Under the pieces are notes generated by a model that did no database searches, was not told the DNA's origin, and was given only the letters and a program-made list of their open reading frames with translations. A program made the position numbers and the translations under genes. Shown here piece by piece: positions 7,313-15,263 of a stretch of DNA of 19,831 nt. The DNA lies in assembly GCA_937923945.1 (NCBI GenBank), contig CALDWC010000149.1, positions 1 through 19,831 of the forward strand, written 5' to 3'. The DNA comes from an uncultured Treponema sp. (GTDB lineage Bacteria > Spirochaetota > Spirochaetia > Treponematales > Treponemataceae). Every line of letters begins with the position of its first letter. Within the stretch, counting starts at the first letter, position 1.

Positions 7313-7876
7313 TTAGATCTTACCAACCAAGTCAATACCGGGCTTTAGCGTCTTTTTCCCGGGAGACCACCGTGCCGGACAAACTTCATCGCCGTGTTTT
7401 GCAACAAATTGCAAAGCCTCAAGCCGTCGCAAAAGTTCCGCCGCATTTCGACCGATATTTCCGGCAACAACTTCATAAGCAACAATTTTTCCTTCGGGAT
7501 TTAAGATAAAAGTCGCTCGCTCCGAACGCCCATCTTCTTCAATCAAAACATCCAAATCTTTGCACAAAATATGCCTTTGATCCGAAAGCATTGGAAACTT
7601 AATTTTCTTAATTGTCTCCGAAGCATCCGCCCAAGCCTTGTGTACAAAATGAGAATCGACTGAAACACTGTAGATCTCGCACGACGCTTTTTGAAATTCA
7701 GGATACGTATCAGCCAAATCTTCGAGCTCCGTAGGACAAACAAAGGTAAAATCGGCAGGATAAAAAAAGAGCACCGACCATTTTCCAAGCAAATCACTTT
7801 TTTTAACCTTATTAAACTTTCCGGCATGAAAACTATCAAGCGTAAAATCAACAATTTCTTTTCCAATCATTGACAT
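7313..7876 (-). CDS. ahpC: Typical 2-Cys peroxiredoxin (AhpC-like)
   Basis: The 187-residue protein reduces hydrogen peroxide and organic hydroperoxides in the cytoplasm. The peroxidatic cysteine is Cys47 in the motif FYPADFTFVCPTE (38-50), and the resolving cysteine is Cys166 in HGDEVCPARWSPGKK (161-175). Length and both motifs fit the AhpC subgroup. The start at 7876 is supported by GAGGAG six bases before the ATG; a second ATG two codons in is less well placed. It has its own promoter and terminator, so it is monocistronic. No ahpF or thioredoxin-like partner is in the window, so its electron donor is encoded elsewhere. I see no clear PerR or OxyR box. Confidence 0.95.
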   Translation of the reverse strand: MSMIGKEIVDFTLDSFHAGKFNKVKKSDLLGKWSVLFFYPADFTFVCPTELEDLADTYPEFQKASCEIYSVSVDSHFVHKAWADASETIKKIKFPMLSDQRHILCKDLDVLIEEDGRSERATFILNPEGKIVAYEVVAGNIGRNAAELLRRLEALQFVAKHGDEVCPARWSPGKKTLKPGIDLVGKI

Positions 7877-7906
7877 AGTAAACTCCTCAAAATTAAATGT
7901 AAGCTA

Positions 7907-7935
7907 ATAGTAACAAATATATCAAAAAAAGTCAA
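7907..7935 (-). promoter_or_regulatory. Promoter of the peroxiredoxin gene
   Basis: On the minus strand, -35 TTGACT (7935-7930) and -10 TACTAT (7912-7907) are separated by 17 bases. The predicted leader is about 25 bases and includes the GAGGAG ribosome site. Confidence 0.7.
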
Positions 7936-8326
7936 GTTCTTTTTTTTTAAGATGATAAGGTTTTTAACAATTAATTGCATGAATATTTTTACCTATTTTC
8001 TCATATAGCTAGGCGTCGCTTTTATAAGCTCAGCCTTTTAAAACAGCGAAAACTTCATAATTTTAAGGCAAAATAAAAAGTACGATACCGCTATCGCATA
8101 CGCATTGCAAACAAATAAAACAAAATTTCACGATCATTGCACGCAAAACTAAGCGACGCAATCCGGCGTAATAAAATAAATCGCAAGCTTTGTCAAGATT
8201 AATAAAAATTACTGAGTTTTTTTCTTCAGAAAAAACTTTCCGTATTATCGCAACGCCGTATTTTTTAGGCATAGTTCGAATTTTTGTCTCTTCTTCCGAA
8301 ATTTTTGCAAAACGCTTTCTTTAAAA

Positions 8327-8454
8327 GAATGCACTGATTAAATCTAGAATTAAGGTAGTCTTTCAAAAACTCGGGTTAAATACTTTACTTTTGCAAAAAC
8401 TTTGTTTTGCAAAGTTTGCTGTTAAACGGTGTCAAACCTTTCATCAGCGTATCC
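8327..8454 (+). mobile_element. Second composite MITE-like copy, abutting the exported protein gene
   Basis: About 128 bases with the same plan as 5676-5823. The left end is GAATGCACTGATTAA; the right end on the opposite strand is GGATACGCTGATGAAAGG. Shared interior blocks include AGAATTAAGG (8346-8355 here, 5698-5707 there) and a TTT.GCAAAGT.TGC block just inside the right end. This copy is more diverged. CTTTAA occurs at both edges (8319-8324 and 8454-8459), a possible target duplication. The right end stops one base short of the stop codon of the neighbouring gene. Confidence 0.65.
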
Positions 8455-8455
8455 T

Positions 8456-9382
8456 TTAACCAATACCTTCTCCGGTAATATACGGAATGTATTGAACTTC
8501 GTCCGTCGTAGCATTTATGTATGTGTGTATTTCCACCGTTTCAAAATTCGGATAATATATATACGAACGACCGTTTTTAAGTTCAATGCAAAAATGATAG
8601 GGCATTCCTTCGATATCGTTATCATACTGATACGAAATATTTTTTATATCATTGAATGAGGAAGGACAGCAATACGAACCGTCCGTTTCCCCGCCGAGCA
8701 GTTCGCAAAGAAACTGTTCCCGCCTGCCTTCAAGCATTCCCATACATTGCTCTGAAATGTATGACGGCAAGATATACTGCATGCACGCATCAATATCGCG
8801 AGCTTTGAGTGCTTTTGCAAAACCTTGTACCAAATCATCCATGGTGCTATTCTTTTTCGGATACTTTTTTAGAAGCATAAACTTTTCGTTTTTCCACTGA
8901 AACGCCATATAATCGCATGCGTTAATAATGACCGAAATACTTGTTCCTTCCCGCGGCGGATAAAACTGCACCCAATTGTCCACAGCGTTCAGTGCAATAC
9001 TTTTTTGAATCTGCTTTTTCATCTCTTTTATGCCGTATTTTTCCGTTTTGGAAACTTTTCCTTTATTGTATTCGTAAAAAAAAGTATCAAAGCCGGTACA
9101 AATTAAAATCAAATTTTTTCCGTCTTTCACATTCCAATAACACATTTCCCATTCGGCAACATCTTTTCGAAAATTCAAATAGCGGTTTTTCTCATCACAC
9201 ACATCAATATATGCTTCCCAATTTTTTGCCGGCGCTTCATCACCGAAACCGAACGGTAAAGCTTCTTCAGGGAGTGCACGAAACAGCGTCATGAGGTCTG
9301 CGTTACTTTGCGCATTCAGCATAACCGTACCGGCAAATAAAACCGCAATACTCACCGCAATTGATAAAAATTTTCGTTTCAT
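8456..9382 (-). CDS. Exported protein of unknown function
   Basis: Starting at the ATG at 9380-9382, which has GGAGGA six bases before it, the product is 308 residues. It begins MKRKFLSIAVSIAVLFAG and has a probable Sec signal peptide cleaved near LNA-QSNA (about residue 24). There is no lipobox cysteine, so it is probably periplasmic or secreted rather than a lipoprotein. The upstream in-frame codons to 9427 lack a ribosome site. The mature part has two regions: an aromatic-rich N-terminal half (KNWEAYIDVCDEKNRYLNFR, WVQFYPPREGTS) and, after about residue 175, a segment beginning DDLVQGFAKALKARDIDACM that vaguely suggests an NTF2/SnoaL-like domain. I do not recognise the family. The 3' end lies directly against a composite repeat, so the natural C-terminus could have been altered. 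Confidence 0.8.
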   Translation of the reverse strand: MKRKFLSIAVSIAVLFAGTVMLNAQSNADLMTLFRALPEEALPFGFGDEAPAKNWEAYIDVCDEKNRYLNFRKDVAEWEMCYWNVKDGKNLILICTGFDTFFYEYNKGKVSKTEKYGIKEMKKQIQKSIALNAVDNWVQFYPPREGTSISVIINACDYMAFQWKNEKFMLLKKYPKKNSTMDDLVQGFAKALKARDIDACMQYILPSYISEQCMGMLEGRREQFLCELLGGETDGSYCCPSSFNDIKNISYQYDNDIEGMPYHFCIELKNGRSYIYYPNFETVEIHTYINATTDEVQYIPYITGEGIG

Positions 9383-9398
9383 AAAAATTCCTCCGATA

Positions 9399-9427
9399 AT
9401 TTTATAAATAAAATGCGCAAAAATCAA
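9399..9427 (-). promoter_or_regulatory. Promoter of the exported protein gene
   Basis: On the minus strand, -35 TTGATT (9427-9422) and -10 TAAAAT (9404-9399) with a 17-base spacer. The leader would be short, about 10 bases, beginning just before the GGAGGA ribosome site. Confidence 0.55.
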
Positions 9428-9711
9428 TCCGTTACAAAATTTAATTCAAAAATTTTCCCGCATATTATGTGCGATATTAATATAGTATGAGTGAACTAGT
9501 ACATTATATCAATTTCATAATATATCATCCCATACACCGAAAGCTTTTATGCTTGCGACGTAAAAAGCGTGATACGAAACGGACGCACTCCGCATTTCGA
9601 AAAACAATGCAATACCGCCACGAGCGGAGTGCGTAGCTTTATTTCCACACCGCTTTTCGCCCATAATTCTAAGTTTTATTTAAATACCGCACTTGTAATA
9701 GCGCTGCACAA

Positions 9712-9727
9712 TGTTTCACGTGAAACA
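9712..9727. promoter_or_regulatory. parS site 1 (ParB binding)
   Basis: The 16-bp perfect palindrome TGTTTCACGTGAAACA matches the widely conserved chromosomal parS consensus, which differs by at most one base from the Bacillus form TGTTCCACGTGAAACA. ParB loads here and spreads to help segregate the origin region. Confidence 0.92.
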
Positions 9728-9889
9728 ATTTATATATACCACAAAATACCGTTTTGCTGCCATGATAAAATATTATGTAATTTTTATCCTAAACGTGCAA
9801 AACCAACGTTTCTAAATAAAATAAAGTTATGTAATATTAAAATTTAAAATTTTTAGAGATTTTATAAAACAAGGATGAGAGAAAAAACA

Positions 9890-9905
9890 AGTTTCACGTG
9901 AAACG
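9890..9905. promoter_or_regulatory. parS site 2 (ParB binding)
   Basis: AGTTTCACGTGAAACG: the central 14 bases form the perfect parS palindrome, and only the outermost pair departs from consensus. Confidence 0.85.
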
Positions 9906-9932
9906 GTTTCAATGCCATTGCCGTACGGAAGA

Positions 9933-9948
9933 TGTTTCACGTGAAACA
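9933..9948. promoter_or_regulatory. parS site 3 (ParB binding)
   Basis: A second perfect 16-bp TGTTTCACGTGAAACA, 43 bases from site 2 and only 19 bases beyond the gyrA stop codon. Confidence 0.92.
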
Positions 9949-9966
9949 ATTTTAAAATTTTAGAGA

Positions 9967-12408
9967 TTATTCGGCATCTTCGCGGGCAACAACGTCCAAG
10001 CCAACCAAAAAGTCAGGTACATCAATGTTGAGAACGCGTACCCCTTGTGCCGACCGCCCCATTATGCCGACTGTATTTACTTTCAGGCGAAGGGTTTTTC
10101 CCTGTCCGGTAATACAAACCACTTCATCATCGTCATAAACCGTAATAACACCGATCACTTCGCCGGTTCGTTCGGTAACCGTATAAATTTTTTGCCCGCC
10201 CGTACCGCGTCCGTGTTCGGAAAATTCAGAAAAAGCGACTCGTTTACCGTATCCGTTTGCCGTAATCAGTAAAATACTTTGCTCGTCATCAACGCGGACA
10301 GCTCCGGCAAGTTCATCACTGTCCAAAATATTGATACCTCGCACGCCGCCTGCGGCACGTCCCTGCGGACGAACGCTCTCACCTGCAATGCGCAGCGCCT
10401 TGCCTTGCTTTGTTACCATCATAATATTATCGGAGCCGTTTGACAAAATCGCACTGACTAAATGGTCGGAATCTTTTAAGTTTAACGCCCGAATACCGCG
10501 CGTTTTGGCATTTGCAAAATTATCAATCGTAATCTTCTTAATGGTACCGCTTGACGTTGCCATAATCAAATACATATCCGATGAAAATTCTTTAAATGAA
10601 ACAATCGCGGTTATTTCTTCTTCCGCATCAATCGCTAACAAAGCTTTAATATGCGTTCCCTTTGTTGTTCGCGTCGCTTCGGGAATTTCATGCACTTTGA
10701 GATAGTAAGCTTTTCCCAAGTTACTTATAAACATAATATAGTCATGCGTAACAGCAGTAAAAACCTGATCGATAAAATCATCTTCAACCAGCTTTGCCGT
10801 CAAAGACCCCTTTCCCCCACGATTTTGAATTTTATACGCCGATGAAGGAATACGTTTTATAAATCCGAGGTTTGAAATTAAAATAACCATTTCTTCTTTT
10901 TGAATTAAATCTTCAATATCGAGCTGTTCAACTTCATCGGGAACAATATCCGTACGGCGGTCATCACCGAATTTATCAACAAGTTCTTGAGTTTCTTCCT
11001 TTATAAGGGCATAAATTTTACCGGGATTTGCGAGTAAATCTTTGTAATATTCAATCAAAAGTTCCAGTTCTTCCAGTTCTTCCTTGATTTTGTTAATTTC
11101 GAGACTGGTGAGTCGTCCCAATTTCATATCCACAATTGCTTGGGATTGAATTTCCGAAAGATTGAATCGTTTCATTAACGTATCTTTCGCTTCGGGAATA
11201 TCTTTCGATTTTTTGATTATTTCTATTACTTCATCGATATTATTCAACGCAATAATCAAACCGCGTAAAATATGAGCACGCTCTTCGGCTTTCCGCAAAT
11301 CGTATTGCGTCCGGCGAGTTACCACTTCAAAACGGTGATTGACAAAATATTGTATCAGCTGTTTTAAATTTAGCGTTTCCGGGCGTCCGTTAACCAAAGC
11401 GATATTAATCACTCCGAAGTTTGCCTGTAGCTGCGTTTTCGTAAAAAGTTGGTTTAAAACAATTTTAGGAATTGCACCTTTTTTCAATTCCACGACAATG
11501 CGTAATCCTGCACGATCCGAGCTTTCATCGTTAACGTTTGCAATTCCTTCAATTTGCTTATCACGGGCAAGTTCACCGATTTTCATCACCAGGTTGGTCG
11601 TATTCACCTGATACGGAACTTCGGTAAAAACGATTGATTCCTTACCGCGCTTATCCGTTTCAATTTTGAAACGGCTGCGGATTATCACTTTACCGCGTCC
11701 GGTTTTATACGCCTGTTTAATACCTTTTGTTCCATAGATAATGCCCCCAGTCGGAAAATCGGGACCTTTTATGTGCTTTATCAGTTCATCGATCGTAATG
11801 TCGTTATTATCAATATATGCGGAAATTGCCGCAGCGATTTCTCTTAAATTGTGCGGCGGCATATTGGTTGCCATACCAACCGCAATACCGCTTGAACCGT
11901 TTGCCAACAAAAACGGAAACTTCGCCGGCAAAACAGTCGGTTCCACGGTAGAATCATCAAAGTTCGGAATAAAATCAACGGTTTCTTTTTTTATGTCCTC
12001 GACCATCGCCTCAGCAATTTTTTCCATTTTTGCTTCGGTGTAACGGTAAGCTGCCGGCGGATCGCCTGCAATCGTACCGAAGTTTCCCTGCGGACAAATA
12101 ACCGGATACCGCTGTGAAAAATCCTGTCCCAACCGAACCAACGCATCATAAACGGAAGCATCGCCGTGCGGATGATAACTACCCAAAACATCACCGACAA
12201 TTTTCGCACATTTTCGGGTCGGTCCAGAATATCGCAAACCTTTTTCTTCCATCGAATACAGAATACGGCGATGTACCGGTTTTAAGCCATCTCGAACATC
12301 CGGTAACGCACGGCTTACAATAACCGACATCGAGTAATCGATGTACGCCTGTTTTACTTCTTCTTCAATGGGAATTTTAATAATAGATTCATTCGTTGTG
12401 TCGCTCAT
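9967..12408 (-). CDS. gyrA: DNA gyrase subunit A
   Basis: The 813-residue protein is the breakage-reunion subunit of gyrase, which with GyrB introduces negative supercoils. The catalytic tyrosine is Tyr123 in AAYRYTE, and the quinolone-determining region reads HPHGDASVYDALVRL (79-93). The C-terminal DNA-wrapping domain begins with a GyrA-box-like QNRGGKGS (528-535), which favours GyrA over ParC. The residue aligned with E. coli Ser83 is Ala84. The start MSDTTNESIIKIPIEEE fits the family, but there is no Shine-Dalgarno and the promoter lies only nine bases upstream. It follows dnaN on the same strand but is separated by a terminator, so it is probably its own unit. Confidence 0.98.
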   Translation of the reverse strand: MSDTTNESIIKIPIEEEVKQAYIDYSMSVIVSRALPDVRDGLKPVHRRILYSMEEKGLRYSGPTRKCAKIVGDVLGSYHPHGDASVYDALVRLGQDFSQRYPVICPQGNFGTIAGDPPAAYRYTEAKMEKIAEAMVEDIKKETVDFIPNFDDSTVEPTVLPAKFPFLLANGSSGIAVGMATNMPPHNLREIAAAISAYIDNNDITIDELIKHIKGPDFPTGGIIYGTKGIKQAYKTGRGKVIIRSRFKIETDKRGKESIVFTEVPYQVNTTNLVMKIGELARDKQIEGIANVNDESSDRAGLRIVVELKKGAIPKIVLNQLFTKTQLQANFGVINIALVNGRPETLNLKQLIQYFVNHRFEVVTRRTQYDLRKAEERAHILRGLIIALNNIDEVIEIIKKSKDIPEAKDTLMKRFNLSEIQSQAIVDMKLGRLTSLEINKIKEELEELELLIEYYKDLLANPGKIYALIKEETQELVDKFGDDRRTDIVPDEVEQLDIEDLIQKEEMVILISNLGFIKRIPSSAYKIQNRGGKGSLTAKLVEDDFIDQVFTAVTHDYIMFISNLGKAYYLKVHEIPEATRTTKGTHIKALLAIDAEEEITAIVSFKEFSSDMYLIMATSSGTIKKITIDNFANAKTRGIRALNLKDSDHLVSAILSNGSDNIMMVTKQGKALRIAGESVRPQGRAAGGVRGINILDSDELAGAVRVDDEQSILLITANGYGKRVAFSEFSEHGRGTGGQKIYTVTERTGEVIGVITVYDDDEVVCITGQGKTLRLKVNTVGIMGRSAQGVRVLNIDVPDFLVGLDVVAREDAE

Positions 12409-12417
12409 AAGCGCGCC

Positions 12418-12446
12418 ATTTTAGCATAAAGCTACGAAAAAAGCAA
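12418..12446 (-). promoter_or_regulatory. Promoter of gyrA
   Basis: On the minus strand, -35 TTGCTT (12446-12441) and -10 TAAAAT (12423-12418) with 17 bases between. Only 9 bases separate the -10 box from the ATG, so transcription would start about 2-3 bases before it. Confidence 0.6.
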
Positions 12447-12485
12447 GCGGATATATATTTCTAAATTAATGATGCAGTTAATAAA

Positions 12486-12509
12486 AAGCACGAGACAGAG
12501 CCCGTGCTT
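12486..12509 (-). terminator. Intrinsic terminator of dnaN
   Basis: A stem AAGCACG/CGTGCTT (12486-12492 with 12503-12509) with a 10-base loop, followed on the minus strand by TTTTAT. It lies 12 bases beyond the dnaN stop. Confidence 0.8.
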
Positions 12510-12520
12510 GCAGCAGAAAA

Positions 12521-13624
12521 TTATTCAACACGCATCGGCATTATGATATGAAAGTAATCGGCTTCAGGCGAAGGGCATAATGTCATTGCGTGTTCAATAT
12601 CCGTAAACTTAATAATAACGGAATCGCACGACATCACTTTAATCGGTTCTTCCAAATATCCGTAATTAAACGCAAATGCGACATCCGCACCGTCATACTT
12701 GCAAGGAATTTCTTCAGCCGCATTACCGATTTCTTTTTCGTTGGAAGTAATATTTAAACGTCCCGGAAAAAGTTCAAAATAAATGCGTTTTAAGTTTTTA
12801 TCAACTAAGATAGAAACACGCTTGAGCGCTTCTAAAAATTCAGCTCGATTTAATTCAAAACTACTCGCCTGACTTTCGGGAATAACGCGATCATAATTCG
12901 GAAATTTACCTTCAATGAGCGGACTCGAAAATTTATAATTGTTAAAGTTAAAAAATACAAATTTTTCATTAAATCCAATTGACACATTACCGTTTTCGGT
13001 TAAACGTTTATTGATAATATTCAGAATTTTTGTTGGAATAATTACTTCATTTGAATCTTCACCGGATAAATTAAAAGATTTTCGAATATAGGAAAGTCTG
13101 CGTCCGTCCGTTGCAACAAAAAGTAAATCGCTTTTTTCTTTTTTCATACAAACGCCGTTCATAAAATAGCGGGTTTGATCATCCGAAACGGCAAAAATAG
13201 TATTTGTAATCATTTCTTTTAATTCTGCTGCAGAAACTTCAAAAAATTCAATATTTTCAGGTTCGGTAAACGGTGGAAAATCATTATCTGCAATCGTTTT
13301 AAGTTGAAATTTTGCTTTTTTCGCCAAATGTTTAATATGCAATGATTGATCTTTTTCTGAAATTTCGATTTCACCTTCCGGTAATGAATTAATAATACCG
13401 ACTAATTTATCACAAAAAACCGTCGTTTTTCCTTCTTCAATAATTTCAACCGGAATCGTTGTTTCAAAGTTTACTTTTATATCGGTTGCACGAATTGTCA
13501 GTTTACCGTCTTTTGCAGAAAGTAAAACATTTGACAAAATTGAAACTGCTGTTTTTGTTGCTATGATTTCCTGTGCAATTATCAGTTCTTTTAATAAAGC
13601 TGACTTTTCAAAATTAAATTTCAT
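12521..13624 (-). CDS. dnaN: DNA polymerase III beta subunit (sliding clamp)
   Basis: The 367-residue protein is the ring-shaped processivity clamp. The start at MKFNFEKSALLKELI is chosen because it matches clamp N-termini and has GGAGT four bases before the ATG; the open frame extends 23 codons upstream without support. Visible family features include TRYFMNGVCM and VATDGRRLSY in the middle domain, FPNYDRVIPE (the usual FPDY..viP motif), and the C-terminal end SPEADYFHIIMPMRVE, the usual ..YVIMPMR.. tail. Length is normal. It lies 216 bases downstream of dnaA in the usual order, but that spacer carries its own promoter and the likely origin. Confidence 0.98.
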   Translation of the reverse strand: MKFNFEKSALLKELIIAQEIIATKTAVSILSNVLLSAKDGKLTIRATDIKVNFETTIPVEIIEEGKTTVFCDKLVGIINSLPEGEIEISEKDQSLHIKHLAKKAKFQLKTIADNDFPPFTEPENIEFFEVSAAELKEMITNTIFAVSDDQTRYFMNGVCMKKEKSDLLFVATDGRRLSYIRKSFNLSGEDSNEVIIPTKILNIINKRLTENGNVSIGFNEKFVFFNFNNYKFSSPLIEGKFPNYDRVIPESQASSFELNRAEFLEALKRVSILVDKNLKRIYFELFPGRLNITSNEKEIGNAAEEIPCKYDGADVAFAFNYGYLEEPIKVMSCDSVIIKFTDIEHAMTLCPSPEADYFHIIMPMRVE

Positions 13625-13840
13625 TGACACTCCTATTTTTATGTATATATTAGTAGTATTAGTAGACTTTGTCAATATGTCAATAACCGTCAAAGTACAC
13701 GAAAACCGTACTCCTTATAAAATCAATAACTGCGAGTTTTGTTTACATGTTTTTGGATTTGTTGAAAAAAAACAATTTATTAAAAACATATAAGCAGTTT
13801 TTTAACAAAAAATTTCCGTTTATTAACAAATAAAAAGTAT
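13625..13840 (-). other. oriC: Probable oriC unwinding region between dnaA and dnaN
   Basis: Read on the minus strand, the order is nonamer TTATTGACA (13686-13678), 12 bases, then CTACTAATACTACTA (13665-13651), then AT-rich DNA. This matches the layout of the B. subtilis basal unwinding system: DnaA box, short spacer, DnaA-trios (3'-GAT repeats), AT-rich. Related nonamers are TTATTGATT (13729-13721, minus) and TTATTAACA (13820-13828, plus), plus TTTTTAACA (13799-13807). No perfect TTATCCACA is present. The rest of the spacer is strongly AT-rich. Assignment is by pattern; gene order supports it. Confidence 0.6.
13647..13675 (-). promoter_or_regulatory. Promoter of dnaN
   Basis: On the minus strand, -35 TTGACA (13675-13670) and -10 TAATAT (13652-13647) with 17 bases between. 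A second TTGACA lies 8 bases further upstream (13683-13678). The promoter overlaps the DnaA-trio-like run, so DnaA binding would be expected to affect dnaN transcription. Confidence 0.75.
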
Positions 13841-15256
13841 CTAATCCGCCATATTTTGTAAATTATTTCTCAATTGCTCTAAAGTCGTTTGAATTTTCGG
13901 ATCGGATAAAACGCCTTCTTCAATGAGGTTGCAACTGTGTAAAACGGTTCCATGTGATCGGTTGCCGATTTCCGCGCCGATTTCCGAGCTTGACATCGGG
14001 GTCATTTCTTTTGCTAGGTACATTGCAAAATGCCGCGCCGTTGCTATTTGTTTTTGTCGTGATTTTCCGCGAATATCCGAAACGCTTATTTCAAAAAGGT
14101 TTGCCACCGCTTTGAGAATTTTATCCAAGCTGATATTTTTTTGTCGTTTATCACTGAATGAATCCTGCAAAAGCTCCGCCGTTTTTTCAAGGGTCAGTTT
14201 TTTTTGCGTCATGTCTTGATATGCGAGTAATTTAATCAAAGCTGCATTTAAATCACGCACATTACTTGAAATATTTCGCGCAACAAGTTCCAGTATATCG
14301 GATGGAAGTTCTTTATTTTGCATTTCAAGTTTTTTTTGTAAAATTGCACAGCGAGTTTCAAACGAAGGGGGTTTTAAATCAACGGTTAAACCTTGTTCAA
14401 AACGAGATTTTAAACGGTCAGCTAAGTTTTGGAGCGTATTCGGCGGACGGTCACAGGTAAAAACCATTTGTTTTTTTGTATCGTACAGGTGGTTAAAGGT
14501 ATAAAAAAATTCATTTTGTAATTGTTCTTTTTTTTCAAAAAACTGGATATCATCCAACAAAAGTACATCGACATAACGGTATTTATTTTTAAAAGCTTGC
14601 ATTTTGTTTTCCGATAAGCATTTTAGAAATTCATTCATAAAATCTTCCGTCGGTACGTAAAGCACTTTCAAGTTTGTTTTTTCGACAAGCTCGTTACCAA
14701 TTGCTTCCATGAGGTGCGTTTTCCCCAACCCTACCCCACCGTAAATTAAAAAAGGATTGTAAGCCGTACCGGGATTTTTTGCAATCGCTTTTGCCGCATT
14801 TGCTGCAAAGTTATTATTTTCCGAAATAACGAAATTTTCAAATGTGTATTCTTCATTTAACTTTGGATTTTCTGCCCGGCGTTTTTTTATTTTTTCGGAA
14901 AGTTGTTTTTCAGTTTCAACTTTATTTTTATTCGATGTGTTCTGAAAAACGGTTTCCGTTGAGTTTTTCGGTAAATCAATTGTCGGTGTTGCGGGAATAT
15001 CATCATGTAATTCAACGCTAATGTTTACTGTAGTACTCAGTACTTCCGAAAAAGCCTCAATAAATGATTTTGATAAACGTGTTTCAAAAGAACTTTTTGC
15101 AAAACTTGAATCTGCAGAAAAGTATACTGTTTCGTTTTGTACTGATTTAAAATGAATTTTGGATAAAATCATTCCCTTATCAAATTCTGAAATTGACGGA
15201 TAAACTTTTTCTATAACTTTGTTCCAAACTTTTTTGTCTTCTTCATCATTGAACAT
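13841..15256 (-). CDS. dnaA: Chromosomal replication initiator DnaA
   Basis: The 471-residue initiator has domain I (1-85), a linker, an AAA+ domain with Walker A GGVGLGKT (173-180) and Walker B LLLDDIQF (232-239), RLKSRF (281-286) around the arginine finger region, and domain IV with the IATARHFAMYLAKEM helix and the HTH signature. That signature reads GNRSHGTVLHS (431-441) where most DnaA proteins have G.RDHSTV.H, so two positions that normally contact the box are changed. I chose the ATG at 15256: the longer frame uses TTG at 15292 with no ribosome site, and a promoter ends only seven bases before the ATG. It faces away from gyrB and is followed by the likely origin and dnaN. Confidence 0.98.
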   Translation of the reverse strand: MFNDEEDKKVWNKVIEKVYPSISEFDKGMILSKIHFKSVQNETVYFSADSSFAKSSFETRLSKSFIEAFSEVLSTTVNISVELHDDIPATPTIDLPKNSTETVFQNTSNKNKVETEKQLSEKIKKRRAENPKLNEEYTFENFVISENNNFAANAAKAIAKNPGTAYNPFLIYGGVGLGKTHLMEAIGNELVEKTNLKVLYVPTEDFMNEFLKCLSENKMQAFKNKYRYVDVLLLDDIQFFEKKEQLQNEFFYTFNHLYDTKKQMVFTCDRPPNTLQNLADRLKSRFEQGLTVDLKPPSFETRCAILQKKLEMQNKELPSDILELVARNISSNVRDLNAALIKLLAYQDMTQKKLTLEKTAELLQDSFSDKRQKNISLDKILKAVANLFEISVSDIRGKSRQKQIATARHFAMYLAKEMTPMSSSEIGAEIGNRSHGTVLHSCNLIEEGVLSDPKIQTTLEQLRNNLQNMAD

Positions 15257-15263
15257 ATAAATT

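Larger units (their letters stand above)
7877..8455. other. Spacer between the exported protein gene and the peroxiredoxin gene
   Basis: It contains the peroxiredoxin promoter (7907-7935) and a composite repeat copy (8327-8454). Between them, about 390 bases are AT-rich with stops in most frames. A 69-codon minus-strand frame at 8063-8272 has a skewed composition and no recognisable motif, and I do not accept it. A 9-bp inverted repeat, GCGTCGCTT near 8013 with AAGCGACGC near 8152, is the only other structure noticed. Confidence 0.5.
9428..9966. other. Spacer beyond gyrA holding the parS cluster
   Basis: No gene is convincing here; the 92-codon plus-strand frame at 9569-9847 spans a parS site and has an unnatural composition. 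Besides the three parS sites it holds an 11-bp inverted repeat, ACGCACTCCGC (9583-9593) with GCGGAGTGCGT (9624-9634). A roughly 25-base AT-rich segment ending TTTAGAGATT occurs twice, at about 9836-9860 and 9947-9967, each to one side of a parS site. Confidence 0.6.

Noticed and set aside
8063..8272. 69-codon minus-strand frame between the peroxiredoxin and exported protein genes
   Set aside because: No motif, no ribosome site and a composition unlike neighbouring proteins.
9569..9847. 92-codon plus-strand frame near the parS sites
   Set aside because: It reads through a parS palindrome, lacks a ribosome site and looks like random AT-rich translation.
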